A stretch of 64,000 nucleotides of DNA. Source: Halomonas sp. (GTDB lineage Bacteria; Pseudomonadota; Gammaproteobacteria; Pseudomonadales; Halomonadaceae). Made by a program: the position numbers and the translations under genes. The notes under the pieces are model-generated. The model was not told the origin of the DNA and searched no databases. It saw only the letters and a program-made list of their open reading frames with translations. This document shows positions 9,390 through 18,036 of this stretch, piece after piece. Each line of letters begins with the position of its first letter. The first letter of the stretch is position 1. Where the stretch lies: contig NZ_JAGOBJ010000011.1 in the NCBI RefSeq assembly GCF_017983445.1, positions 124,001 through 188,000 on the forward strand. Reading direction: 5' to 3'.

Positions 9390-9476
9390 TGGTGCCCAGA
9401 AGAGGACTTGAACCTCCACGTCCATACGGACACTAGCACCTGAAGCTAGCGCGTCTACCAATTCCGCCATCTGGGC
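9390..9476 (-). tRNA. tRNA-Leu (CAG), promoter-proximal copy with compensatory acceptor change
   Basis: 87 nt with encoded CCA. Unlike the two sister copies, the seventh acceptor pair is A-T instead of G-C: the 5' arm reads GCCCAGA and the 3' arm TCTGGGC, so pairing is preserved by a double change. The anticodon is CAG. It is first in the transcript. Confidence 0.95.
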
Positions 9477-9487
9477 AATTGGCGCGT

Positions 9488-9515
9488 ATAATACGCGGGT
9501 CGCGATTAAATGCAA
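9488..9515 (-). promoter_or_regulatory. Sigma70-type promoter of the tRNA-Leu cluster
   Basis: Read on the minus strand: TTGCAT, 16 bases, TATTAT, then a GC-rich ACGCGCC just after the -10. A GC-rich discriminator is typical of stable-RNA promoters under stringent control. It lies 12 bases ahead of the first tRNA. Confidence 0.7.
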
Positions 9516-9721
9516 GACCAGCAAGCTAATTTTATAGTGTAAATCGTAGAATTGCTGCTCAATGTGGTTGGGTCATGGATCATGCAGCGCTATACTGCGG
9601 GTATGACCAAACATAACGTTAATTTTTTCAGCCTTACAATCGCTGAAAACCATCAAATGCAGCTAATGTCTGCTGTTTTTTTTGTCCGCCTCCCGCAAAC
9701 GCCATTAAGGATGTCGATCGC

Positions 9722-12112
9722 ATGAAGTATTGGACGTTGAGTGATGATCCGCACGCTGAGCGCGAGGCGCAAAAATATGATAATCCGGCACCTAGCCGTG
9801 AATATTTGTTAGCTGCGCTTGAAACCTACGGCAAGCCGATTACCCATGAAAACATGAGCCGTATGCTGGGCATTGAGGATGAGGATCACCTCGAGGCCGT
9901 TCGACGCCGCATGGCGGCCATGGAGCGTGACGGCCAGGTGCTGCGCGACCGTCGTGGTGCGTATGCGCTGATCGATAAGCTTGATCTGATCAAGGGTAAT
10001 GTCCTGGGGCACCGAGATGGCTTCGGGTTCTTGATTCGTGATGATGGTAAAAAGCCTGATTTATTATTGCCGCCTCGCCAGATGCGCCGGGTTTTCCACG
10101 GTGACCACGTTCTGGCGCGTGTCAGTGGTACCGACCGGCGTGGGCGCGATGAGGCGACAATTGCCGAAGTGATTGCCCGCAATACGCAAACTATCGTCGG
10201 GGTGTACCGGAGCAATACGCCTGAGTTTGGCATTCTGATTCCTGAAAACCCGCGCATCACCCAGGAAATCATCATTCCGCATAGCGCCAGTGCTGGAGCA
10301 AAGGATGGCCAGGTAATTTCGGCTAGGATTGTTCAGCAGCCAGCTACTCGCGTACAGCCTGTAGGTGAGGTAATTGAGGTGCTGGGCGAGCGTATGGATC
10401 CTGGCATGGAAATCGATATTGCGATTCGCAGTTACGATATCCCGGCTGAGTTTCCGCCTGAAGTATTGGATCAAACCAGCGGTATCTCTGCTGAAGTGCT
10501 GGAAGAAGATAAGCAGCACCGCGTTGATCTGCGGGATATCCCACTGGTGACGATCGATGATGAGTCCGCCAAGGATTTCGATGACGCCGTGTGCGCGTGG
10601 AAAACGAAATCGGGTAGCTGGAAGCTGTTGGTTGCGATTGCGGATGTCTCACACTATGTGCGCCCGGGTACGGCGTTGGACAATGAAGCCCGCATACGAG
10701 GCAACTCGGTGTATTTCCCGGGGCAGGTGGTGCCGATGCTGCCGGAGCTTCTGTCCAACGGCCTCTGCTCGTTGAACCCGCACGTAGATCGCCTGGTAAT
10801 GGTATGTGAGATGAATATCTCCAAGACCGGCGCGATCAGCCGCTACTCTTTTTACGAAGCGGTTATGAACTCGCACGCGCGTCTCACCTATAACAAGGTG
10901 GCGGCGATGCTGGATAACGAAAGCGAAGACGGTGCTGCTCTGCGTGAAGAACACAAAGCGCTGGTCAAGCCGCTGAACGACCTTCACGAGCTTTATCACC
11001 TGCTGCGTGAAGCGCGTAACGAGCGTGGTGCGATTGATTTTGATACCACTGAAACGGCGATTATCTTCAACGAAGAGCGCAAGATCGACAAGATCGTGCC
11101 GCGCAGCCGTAACGATGCGCATAAAGTGATTGAAGAGTGCATGCTGGCGGCTAACGTGGCCACAGCGCGCTTTTTGGACAAGCACGATCTTCCTGCCCTT
11201 TACCGGATACACGAGCGTCCGACGCCTGAGCGGCTGGACAAGCTGCGCCTGTTCTTGAACGAGCTGGGGCTTTCTGTGGGGGGTGGAGACCTGCCTACGC
11301 CGCAGGATTATCAGGCGCTACGCGAGGCGATCAAGGATCGCCCTGACGCCGATATTATTCAGACGGTCATGCTGCGCTCCATGAATCAGGCCGTTTACTC
11401 GCCGCAGAACGAAGGTCATTTCGGTCTGGCTTATCAGGCCTATGCACACTTTACTTCGCCGATCCGCCGTTATCCTGACCTGCTGGTTCACCGCGCGATA
11501 CGTTCGGTGATCCGTGGCCCGCGTCAGACCAATACGGTAATACGCGTTGAAGGTGCTCCGGTCGATCCACCGAGCAAATGGTGTCCTTATACGTTTGAGC
11601 AAATGCTTGAGCTTGGCGAGCACTGCTCGATGACCGAGCGTCGTGCCGATGAGGCCACGCGTGATGTCGAGAGTTGGCTCAAGTGTGAGTTCATGTCTGA
11701 CAAGCTGGGTGAAACCTTTGAAGGAACGATCGCATCGGTTACCCAGTTTGGCCTGTTTGTGCGTCTGGATGCGTTTTATGTTGAAGGCCTGGTCCATGTG
11801 ACCTCGCTGCCGTCAGACTACTACCACTACGAGGCCGAAAAGCATCGCCTTAAAGGTGAAAGGACGGGTACCACGTATCGACTGGGCGACGGCTTGACCG
11901 TGCAGGTTGCCCGCGTCGATATGGATGATCGCAAGATTGATTTCAGCTTGACCGACGACAAACCTCGTCCGCGCCGTCAGCCGCGTAAGCGCCGTAATGG
12001 CGATGTTAATGAAACGGCTGCACCCAAGAGCGATGCGGCACCTAAGAAAGATAAGCCATCTACGCGGCGCGGCCCACGGCGCACGCGCCAGTCATCACCG
12101 AAGAGAGGTTGA
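9722..12112 (+). CDS. rnr: Ribonuclease R
   Basis: A 796-aa 3'-5' exoribonuclease, close to the E. coli length of 813. Order of domains: N-terminal winged-helix (residues about 20-85), cold-shock OB domains (about 90-230), the RNB catalytic domain (about 265-590, with acidic DDESAKDFDDAV near 279), an S1 domain (about 645-725, GETFEGTIASVTQFG), and a basic Lys/Arg-rich tail. It degrades structured RNA and takes part in rRNA quality control and trans-translation. The next gene, rlmB, starts 3 bp after the stop; rnr-rlmB is a conserved gammaproteobacterial operon. Confidence 0.97.
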   Translation: MKYWTLSDDPHAEREAQKYDNPAPSREYLLAALETYGKPITHENMSRMLGIEDEDHLEAVRRRMAAMERDGQVLRDRRGAYALIDKLDLIKGNVLGHRDGFGFLIRDDGKKPDLLLPPRQMRRVFHGDHVLARVSGTDRRGRDEATIAEVIARNTQTIVGVYRSNTPEFGILIPENPRITQEIIIPHSASAGAKDGQVISARIVQQPATRVQPVGEVIEVLGERMDPGMEIDIAIRSYDIPAEFPPEVLDQTSGISAEVLEEDKQHRVDLRDIPLVTIDDESAKDFDDAVCAWKTKSGSWKLLVAIADVSHYVRPGTALDNEARIRGNSVYFPGQVVPMLPELLSNGLCSLNPHVDRLVMVCEMNISKTGAISRYSFYEAVMNSHARLTYNKVAAMLDNESEDGAALREEHKALVKPLNDLHELYHLLREARNERGAIDFDTTETAIIFNEERKIDKIVPRSRNDAHKVIEECMLAANVATARFLDKHDLPALYRIHERPTPERLDKLRLFLNELGLSVGGGDLPTPQDYQALREAIKDRPDADIIQTVMLRSMNQAVYSPQNEGHFGLAYQAYAHFTSPIRRYPDLLVHRAIRSVIRGPRQTNTVIRVEGAPVDPPSKWCPYTFEQMLELGEHCSMTERRADEATRDVESWLKCEFMSDKLGETFEGTIASVTQFGLFVRLDAFYVEGLVHVTSLPSDYYHYEAEKHRLKGERTGTTYRLGDGLTVQVARVDMDDRKIDFSLTDDKPRPRRQPRKRRNGDVNETAAPKSDAAPKKDKPSTRRGPRRTRQSSPKRG

Positions 12113-12114
12113 GC

Positions 12115-12924
12115 ATGAAGTCAGCGTCGTCTCGACGTGGCCCGCGCACGATGGCTCGCACTACGGTGCGCACGCCTGACGGGCTGGATCAGGTGTATGG
12201 CGTGCATGCTTTGCAAAGCCTGTTAGAGCGGGGCGAGACCCCGCGTGAGCTTTGGGTGCAGCAGGGTGCGGGCAGCCGCTTGGCTGACGTGGTAGAGCAG
12301 GCGCAGGCGCGCGGTGCACGCATTAAAGAACAGCCCCGCGACTTACTTGACCAGCTAACCCAAGGGGCTGCTCATCAGGGTGTGGTGGCGTTTTGTCCGC
12401 CGCTGACGCCTGAAGGTGAAGAGTCTTTGTGGTTAAAGCTGCGTGCCTGGAAGGCCGAAACGCCGCCGCTGCTGCTTGTGCTCGATGGTGTGACCGATGT
12501 TCATAACTTTGGTGCCTGTTTGCGCAGTGCCGATGCGGCGGGTGCGCACGGCGTGATTGTGGCTAAAGATAAAGCGGCGCCGCTCAACGCCACAGTGCGT
12601 AAAGTAGCCTGCGGCGCGGCTGAAGTCGTGCCGGTTTATCAAGTGACCAATCTTTCGCGCACGCTCGCCAAACTAAAAGACGCTGGCGTATGGATTACCG
12701 GTACGGCAGGAGAGGCCGATGCCAGCATCTATGCTATCGATATGACTGGACCTACTGCGCTCGTGATGGGGGCAGAAGGGAAGGGAATGCGACGCTTAAC
12801 CCGTGAAGCATGCGATAACCTGGCCAAGCTGCCCATGGCAGGCCAGGTTTCGAGCCTGAACGTCTCAGTGGCGACGGGTATATGCTTGTTTGAAGCGGTA
12901 CGCCAACGTCAGCTTGCAAGTTAA
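12115..12924 (+). CDS. rlmB: 23S rRNA (guanosine-2'-O)-methyltransferase RlmB
   Basis: A SpoU-family methyltransferase that acts on G2251 of 23S rRNA using S-adenosylmethionine. An N-terminal L30e-like substrate-binding domain (VYGVHALQSLLERGE) is followed by the knotted SPOUT domain with GAEGKGMRRLT and SSLNVSVATGICLFE. The ATG at 12115 has GAGAGG just upstream; a TTG six bases earlier and an ATG at 12151 are alternatives. The start used here gives an unusual basic N-terminal extension of about 25 residues ahead of the L30e domain, so the 12151 start is a real alternative. Co-operonic with rnr. Confidence 0.93.
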   Translation: MKSASSRRGPRTMARTTVRTPDGLDQVYGVHALQSLLERGETPRELWVQQGAGSRLADVVEQAQARGARIKEQPRDLLDQLTQGAAHQGVVAFCPPLTPEGEESLWLKLRAWKAETPPLLLVLDGVTDVHNFGACLRSADAAGAHGVIVAKDKAAPLNATVRKVACGAAEVVPVYQVTNLSRTLAKLKDAGVWITGTAGEADASIYAIDMTGPTALVMGAEGKGMRRLTREACDNLAKLPMAGQVSSLNVSVATGICLFEAVRQRQLAS

Positions 12925-12943
12925 CCGCTTGCCCACTAGAATA

Positions 12944-12979
12944 CCTGCGCCCGTTTGTCTACAGGCGGGCACAGGTTTT
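12944..12979 (+). terminator. Terminator after rlmB
   Basis: The stem CCTG-C-GCCCG / CGGGC-A-CAGG (12944-12953 with 12966-12975), with an internal mismatch and a 12-base loop, is followed by TTTTC. It separates rnr-rlmB from the rpsF operon. Confidence 0.65.
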
Positions 12980-13059
12980 CAAACAGTAGTTCTGCTTAAT
13001 GCCTTGGCTGCCGCTTAGCGGTAAGTTGGGTGCATTTCAGTTAACTCCTTGCTTCCCTG

Positions 13060-13121
13060 TCGTCGTTCTTCGCTTACTGCGAGTGCACACACCGGAAGCT
13101 GTCAAACCGCAAGGAGATCCT
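13060..13121 (+). promoter_or_regulatory. rpsF leader, possible S6:S18 autoregulatory element
   Basis: The leader just ahead of rpsF contains CACACCGGAAGCTG between short complementary arms. Many bacterial rpsF leaders carry a CCG-bulge hairpin bound by the S6:S18 complex. The CCG is visible, but I could not confirm the full hairpin by eye, so this is a tentative assignment. Confidence 0.3.
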
Positions 13122-13514
13122 ATGCGTCATTATGAAATCGTATTTATGGTCCACCCGGATCAGAGCGAGCAGGTGCCGGCCATGGTCGAGCGCTACACCA
13201 GCATCGTTACTGAAAACGCTGGTACCGTGCATCGCTTGGAAGATTGGGGCCGTCGTCACCTGGCTTACCCGATCAACAAGATTCACAAAGCCCACTACGT
13301 GCTGATGAACGTTGAATGTACTGGCGAGACGCTCGAAGAAATCGAGAACATCTTCCGCTTCAACGATGCCATCATCCGCAGCCTAGTTGTACGCTGCAAG
13401 GAAGCGGTTACCGAAGCTTCCCCGATGATGAAACCGGCAGAAGAGAAGCGTCCGCGTCGCGAAGACAAGCCGCGCGCTGATGCCGACTCTGATTCAGAAA
13501 TCGAAACTGCCTGA
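13122..13514 (+). CDS. rpsF: 30S ribosomal protein S6
   Basis: A 130-aa protein beginning [14 protein letters not shown], a standard S6 opening, with an acidic and basic C-terminal tail after about residue 100. It binds the central domain of 16S rRNA as a dimer with S18. The ATG at 13122 has AAGGAG 7 bases upstream; longer in-frame openings upstream are not conserved in S6. First gene of the rpsF-rpsR-(DUF2232)-rplI cluster. Confidence 0.98.
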   Translation: MRHYEIVFMVHPDQSEQVPAMVERYTSIVTENAGTVHRLEDWGRRHLAYPINKIHKAHYVLMNVECTGETLEEIENIFRFNDAIIRSLVVRCKEAVTEASPMMKPAEEKRPRREDKPRADADSDSEIETA

Positions 13515-13547
13515 TTCTATCCACTGCACGTTTTAAGGAGCTAATCC

Positions 13548-13775
13548 ATGGCACGTTTTTTCCGTCGCCGTAAGTTTTGCCGCTTCACTGCTGAAGGCGT
13601 CAAGCAGATCGATTACAAAGATCTCGACACCCTGAAGGCTTACATCACCGAAACTGGCAAGATTGTTCCGAGCCGTATCACCGGCACTAAAGCACGCTAC
13701 CAGCGTCAGCTGGCGACTGCTATCAAGCGTTCGCGCTACCTGGCGCTGCTGCCCTACTCCGATAGCCACCAGTAA
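13548..13775 (+). CDS. rpsR: 30S ribosomal protein S18
   Basis: A 75-aa basic protein ([17 protein letters not shown]) of normal S18 length, binding 16S rRNA together with S6. AAGGAG precedes the ATG. 33 bp behind rpsF and 9 bp ahead of the next gene. Confidence 0.98.
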   Translation: MARFFRRRKFCRFTAEGVKQIDYKDLDTLKAYITETGKIVPSRITGTKARYQRQLATAIKRSRYLALLPYSDSHQ

Positions 13776-13784
13776 GCGTTTAAC

Positions 13785-14639
13785 GTGATGCTGGCACTGG
13801 CAAGATGGCTAATGCGAGGGCTGCCTTACGCCGCAGGCGGGGCAGCGCTGGCAACGCTGGTGCCTTGGTTGTTCTGGTTAGGTGCAGCCATTGCGGCATT
13901 GGTGACCCTGCGTAAAGGCTTCGCGCCTGCACTGCCGGTCATCATTGCCGCTGCGCTACCGGCAGGTTTTTGGTGGGCGCAGGGCGACGTTATTCCGCTT
14001 ACCAGCGTATTGCTGGTAACGCTGATGGCGACGATTCTGCGTGAAAGGATGCGTTGGAGTGAGGCATTGCTTGCAGGCACGTTAGTGGCGGCAGCAATGG
14101 TACAGTTCGGCATCTTTAGCCCGCCTGGCGGTATGGAGCTAATGCTTGAGCAACTGCGACAAGGTTCCTCGGACGTTGATCGTATGCTCACGGAATTAGC
14201 GAGCCAAGGGTACGATACTCAAATGCTTGCCTCCATTGTGGTAGGTGGTGTTACGGGTCTTGTGGTTTTGGTCGTAGCTATCGCATGTCTGGCCCTGGCA
14301 CGAAGCTGGCAGGCGGGGTTATATAACCCGCACGGCTTTCGTGAAGAGTTTCATGCCTTTAGACTCACACCCAAAGAGCTTGCCGTCCTGGCGGCGCTCG
14401 GTGTAGTTGGCATGATGCTTGGGGCGCATGCGGTGGCGGTGCTTGGCTGGATCCCGCTATTGGTTGCTGGCATCGCGTTAGTGCATGGTTATATTGGATT
14501 AAAGGGGATGAACGGGCTGTGGCTGGTGGCATTTTATGTGCTGCTGATCACGACCTGGCCCACGATTCTCATTGTGCTGCTGTTGGGGCTGATTGATACA
14601 TTCGCGAACATTCGCGCACGCCTTGCCCGCGGCAACTGA
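13785..14639 (+). CDS. DUF2232-type polytopic membrane protein
   Basis: A 284-aa protein with about eight hydrophobic segments, lying between rpsR and rplI. A YybS/DUF2232-like membrane protein at this exact place is common in gammaproteobacteria such as Pseudomonas and Halomonas. Function unknown; the context suggests co-expression with ribosomal proteins. The start may be the GTG at 13785 or the ATG at 13788. Confidence 0.75.
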   Translation: MMLALARWLMRGLPYAAGGAALATLVPWLFWLGAAIAALVTLRKGFAPALPVIIAAALPAGFWWAQGDVIPLTSVLLVTLMATILRERMRWSEALLAGTLVAAAMVQFGIFSPPGGMELMLEQLRQGSSDVDRMLTELASQGYDTQMLASIVVGGVTGLVVLVVAIACLALARSWQAGLYNPHGFREEFHAFRLTPKELAVLAALGVVGMMLGAHAVAVLGWIPLLVAGIALVHGYIGLKGMNGLWLVAFYVLLITTWPTILIVLLLGLIDTFANIRARLARGN

Positions 14640-14654
14640 CAAGAGGTTTACGAG

Positions 14655-15101
14655 ATGGAAGTCATTCTGCTCGACAACATTGGTAAGCTGGGCGGCCTGG
14701 GTGACAAGGTCACTGTTAAGCCTGGTTATGGTCGTAACTACTTGGTGCCTTACGGTTTAGCCGTACCGGCCACCAAGGAAAACGTTGAAGCGTTTGAAGC
14801 ACAGCGTGCTGAGCTTGAAGCTCAAGCCGCTGAGCGTAAGGCAGAAGCCCAGGCGCGCGCTGAACAGCTAAACGACATCGAGCTTTCTCTGGTGTCTAAA
14901 GCTGGCGACGAAGGCAAGCTGTTTGGTTCTATCGGTCCGCGTGACCTGGCCGACGCTATTTCCTCTGCTGGCATCGATGTTGCCAAGAGCGAAGTACGTA
15001 TGCCGCAAGGCCCGATTCGCCAGACTGGTGAATACGACATCGCCCTCCACCTGCATGCAGAAGTGGACGCCGTTGTTCGCGTGGTAGTTGTCGCAGAGTA
15101 A
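14655..15101 (+). CDS. rplI: 50S ribosomal protein L9
   Basis: A 148-aa protein of standard length: N-terminal RNA-binding lobe ([16 protein letters not shown]), a long connecting helix rich in Ala, Glu and Arg (residues about 40-75), and a C-terminal lobe. It binds domain V of 23S rRNA and influences translational fidelity. A strong terminator follows. Confidence 0.98.
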   Translation: MEVILLDNIGKLGGLGDKVTVKPGYGRNYLVPYGLAVPATKENVEAFEAQRAELEAQAAERKAEAQARAEQLNDIELSLVSKAGDEGKLFGSIGPRDLADAISSAGIDVAKSEVRMPQGPIRQTGEYDIALHLHAEVDAVVRVVVVAE

Positions 15102-15126
15102 TACCTGCTACTGCTATTAACGCCAC

Positions 15127-15161
15127 AAAGGGCGCGGGATTTCCCGCGCCCTTTGTTATTT
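15127..15161 (+). terminator. Terminator of the rpsF-rplI cluster
   Basis: Perfect 12-bp stem AAAGGGCGCGGG / CCCGCGCCCTTT with a four-base loop, then GTTATTT. Confidence 0.93.
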
Positions 15162-15199
15162 ATGTGCGAGTTATTTATGTACCGGTCATTTATGCGCAT

Positions 15200-15253
15200 G
15201 TTATTGCTAAGCAGCCAGGTGATTCCAGGTTACGGTGGCTGCTTAGCAATAAC
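15200..15253. repeat. 18-bp perfect inverted repeat between rplI and dnaB
   Basis: The arms GTTATTGCTAAGCAGCCA (15200-15217) and its exact complement (15236-15253) flank an 18-base loop. No T-run follows on either strand, and a normal terminator already lies 40 bp upstream, so it is not an obvious terminator. It sits about 95 bp ahead of dnaB and may be a regulatory hairpin, a protein-binding palindrome or a dispersed repeat. Confidence 0.85.
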
Positions 15254-15348
15254 GCTTGATGCAACGACCTGACGGTGGTTGTTAACGGTTTGCCCGATTA
15301 AAATAGTGGCCTTTATTGGCTATGCTGCACTGTTGAAAGGAGCTCGCG

Positions 15349-16734
15349 ATGGACCAGCCTTCTGCTGATCAGGAAACGGCAGCGCTAAAGCTGCCGCCGC
15401 ATTCGTTGGAAGCGGAGCAGTCGGTGTTGGGCGGGCTAATGCTGGATAACCAGGCCTGGGACAATGTCTCTGAGCGCTTGGTAACCGATGATTTCTATCG
15501 CTACGAGCATCGCTTGGTGTTTAACGTGATGATTCATCTGGCTGAATCTGGACAGCCGCTTGATGTCATTACGCTGTCTGAAGCGTTGGAAGCGCGTGAT
15601 CATCTGGATACCGTCGGCGGCCTGGCGTTTCTGGCAGAGCTTGCCCGCAATACGCCTTCGGCCAGTAACATTCGCGCCTATGCCGATATCGTGCGCGAGC
15701 GGGCAACGCTTAGAAAGTTGATTCGTGCGGCTAACCAGATCGCCGAAAGTGCTTTTTCGCCTCAAGGGCGGCCTGCCGATGAGCTGCTCAACGAAGCGGA
15801 ACGGTTAGTTTTTCAGATTGCCGAGGAGCGCCCTAAAACGGGCGGGCCTATCGGCATGAGTGAGCTTTTGACCAAAGCGGTTGACCGTATCGATGAGCTG
15901 TTCAATCTTAAAGGCGAAATGACCGGGCTTTCGACCGGCTTTCGCGATCTGGATGAAATGACCTCGGGGTTACAGCCGTCAGACTTGGTGATTATTGCTG
16001 GGCGCCCGTCAATGGGTAAAACCACGTTCGCAATGAATCTGGTAGAGCACGCCGTGATTGCCAGCGACAAGCCGGTCATGGTGTTTTCCATGGAGATGCC
16101 CGCGGAATCTCTGATGCTTAGGATGCTGTCCTCGCTTGGGCGTATTAACCAGACTCGAGTACGTTCCGGCCAGCTGGAGGACGAGGATTGGCCACGCCTG
16201 ACCTCGGCGGTCAATCTGCTTAAAGATAAACAGCTGTTTATTGATGATACGGCTGCGCTCTCACCCAACGAAATGCGCTCGCGGCTGCGACGTGTCGTAC
16301 GCGAGCATGGCAATATGGCGTTGGTCATGATCGATTACCTTCAGCTGATGCAGATACCGGGTTTCTCTGAAAACCGTACCGGTGAGATCTCGGAAATTTC
16401 GCGCTCGCTCAAGGGGTTGGCGAAAGAGTTCAACTGTCCGGTAGTGGCGCTTTCTCAGCTTAACCGCTCATTGGAGCAGCGCCCTAACAAGCGCCCGGTA
16501 ATGTCGGATCTACGGGAATCAGGCGCCATCGAGCAGGATGCGGACGTTATCGCCTTCGTCTATCGTGATGAAGTCTATAACCCGGATAACCCGGATAACC
16601 AAGGTATTGCTGAGCTGATCATCGGTAAACAACGTAACGGCCCTATCGGCGCGGTACATATGGCGTTTATCGGCAAATATACCCGCTTTGAAGACTTGGC
16701 CCCCGATAGCTATGGTGAGGCTTTCGGCGATTAG
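15349..16734 (+). CDS. dnaB: Replicative DNA helicase DnaB
   Basis: A 461-aa hexameric 5'-3' helicase of normal length. N-terminal primase-interaction domain to about residue 165, then the RecA-like motor with Walker A GRPSMGKTTFAMN near 221-233, Walker B region LVMIDYLQLM, and the conserved SDLRESGAIEQDAD block near the C-terminus. No intein is present. AAAGGAG precedes the ATG. The rplI-dnaB neighbourhood is conserved in gammaproteobacteria. Confidence 0.98.
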   Translation: MDQPSADQETAALKLPPHSLEAEQSVLGGLMLDNQAWDNVSERLVTDDFYRYEHRLVFNVMIHLAESGQPLDVITLSEALEARDHLDTVGGLAFLAELARNTPSASNIRAYADIVRERATLRKLIRAANQIAESAFSPQGRPADELLNEAERLVFQIAEERPKTGGPIGMSELLTKAVDRIDELFNLKGEMTGLSTGFRDLDEMTSGLQPSDLVIIAGRPSMGKTTFAMNLVEHAVIASDKPVMVFSMEMPAESLMLRMLSSLGRINQTRVRSGQLEDEDWPRLTSAVNLLKDKQLFIDDTAALSPNEMRSRLRRVVREHGNMALVMIDYLQLMQIPGFSENRTGEISEISRSLKGLAKEFNCPVVALSQLNRSLEQRPNKRPVMSDLRESGAIEQDADVIAFVYRDEVYNPDNPDNQGIAELIIGKQRNGPIGAVHMAFIGKYTRFEDLAPDSYGEAFGD

Positions 16735-16803
16735 TGTAGGACAGGACGGCAGTCTGCCCTTATTAAACACAGAACACGGCAACACACAGAACGGGAGTAA
16801 CAC

Positions 16804-17097
16804 ATGGCAGGTGGTTTTCGGCGTGGTAATCGTCAGCGTCTTCCTAAACTTGAAGGACGTGGCGAGCTTCAGGAGCTGGAGAAAGAGGGACCCTTTAAAG
16901 AGTGGCTGGGGATGCCTGATCTTTATCGCTATTATCTGGTGGTAGAGGGACAAAAGTATAGTTACCAGACAGAAGATGCCGATTTGCCGGTAGCGGTAGG
17001 TGATAAAGTGGTATTCCGTTATAAAGAAACCAAAGCGGGCAACTGGATTGACCGCAATTCGCTAGGCAAGGCGATTGATCCCTCAGAGTACCAGTAA
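16804..17097 (+). CDS. Conserved small hypothetical protein (97 aa)
   Basis: Not recognised. The N-terminal ~25 residues are basic; the rest alternates hydrophobic and charged residues and looks like a small beta-rich domain (YRYYLVVEGQKYSYQT, DKVVFRYKETKAGNWID). GGGAG precedes the ATG and base use matches the surrounding chromosome, so it is probably a real gene. It follows dnaB by 69 bp on the same strand. Confidence 0.7.
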   Translation: MAGGFRRGNRQRLPKLEGRGELQELEKEGPFKEWLGMPDLYRYYLVVEGQKYSYQTEDADLPVAVGDKVVFRYKETKAGNWIDRNSLGKAIDPSEYQ

Positions 17098-17188
17098 CAC
17101 AAGTACTTAATTAAACTAATAGTCTGAAACTCTCCTGAAAAGTTGCCGTCTTAGCCAAGAAGTGCCAAGGTAAAGGTAACAGGAATGT

Positions 17189-17222
17189 AATAGGGCACAG
17201 TCATGCTGTGCCCTATTGTTGT
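17189..17222. terminator. Strong bidirectional hairpin
   Basis: 12-bp perfect stem AATAGGGCACAG / CTGTGCCCTATT with loop TCATG, followed by GTTGT. It probably ends the transcript of the 97-aa gene. It lies only about 25 bp ahead of the next start codon, so attenuation of that gene is possible. Confidence 0.65.
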
Positions 17223-17243
17223 ATCCAATAATAGGAGGGAACC

Positions 17244-17546
17244 ATGGAACTGATCGCACTTAAACATTTCGTTGAAAGCCACGATAACTTTGAAATCCGC
17301 GTCATTACGCATTCAGGTAGTCGTTTTTATCAACTTGAGCTCGAAGATGTAGAAGGTGAACGGCATATGCTCACCCAACGTGGTAAGCCAATGCTGTTTC
17401 GCTCGTTAGACGATGTATATCTGGAACTGAAACGCGCAGGCATTCATCGAGCGTATCTGGTTCAGCATGTGCCGCAAGACGAAATGATCGGCCGGGATGC
17501 GCACTATAGTGAGCCTTTGACGTCACGTATGCCGCTGGTTTTTTAA
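17244..17546 (+). CDS. DUF6482-like small protein (100 aa)
   Basis: A 100-aa soluble protein whose core (HSGSRFYQLELEDVEGERH, then PMLFRSLDDVYLELKRAG) resembles the DUF6482 family found in Halomonas and Pseudomonas relatives; this is recognition from memory and not certain. Function unknown. AGGAGGGA precedes the ATG. Confidence 0.65.
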   Translation: MELIALKHFVESHDNFEIRVITHSGSRFYQLELEDVEGERHMLTQRGKPMLFRSLDDVYLELKRAGIHRAYLVQHVPQDEMIGRDAHYSEPLTSRMPLVF

Positions 17547-17631
17547 AAAACCGCTAAGCCGCAGAGACTCTCTGTTGAATTAGCATTCATTAACGGTTGT
17601 TGAAACATTAGTTGTAATATTAGTTAAAACA

Positions 17632-18036
17632 TTAATTGCAGCGTTTGCTATAACGTTTTTCCCACCACCGCCCAAGCCTTATTCGGCGACGGGCAAAGAA
17701 ACGGTAGCCTGCATCCATTACGCCTCGCAGGCCCGGTAAGCAAGAAAGCTTTACCAGCCGCCGGTAGCCTAGCGTTGCATACAGGGCCCGGCTGGCATCC
17801 ATGCCTACGTACCACTGCCCGTTTCGATCCTTTAGATGCAATTGCCCCATCAGTTCATCGAACGTTCGGCCAGTTTCTTTGGCATCGAAATCGCTACTCT
17901 GTATATCTATTAGCCTTACGTGCTCACGGTATGGATGTTTCTTCAACCAATTGATCTCTACTTGGCAGAAAGGGCAATGGCCATCGTGATATAGCGTCAC
18001 GGGAGAGGTGGCGCTCAAAGCGTAGTAGTTGCTCAT
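17632..18036 (-). CDS. DCC-family (DUF393) thiol-disulfide oxidoreductase-like protein
   Basis: A 134-aa protein with the YHDGHCPFCQVEINWL opening. The D-G-x-C-x2-C pattern at about residues 18-23 is the hallmark of the DCC family, a thioredoxin-fold group predicted to be redox active. Its start overlaps the end of the photolyase-like gene upstream by 4 bp, so the two form one operon; DCC proteins are often found next to photolyase/cryptochrome-type genes, but the biochemical link is unproven. Confidence 0.88.
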   Translation of the reverse strand: MSNYYALSATSPVTLYHDGHCPFCQVEINWLKKHPYREHVRLIDIQSSDFDAKETGRTFDELMGQLHLKDRNGQWYVGMDASRALYATLGYRRLVKLSCLPGLRGVMDAGYRFFARRRIRLGRWWEKRYSKRCN

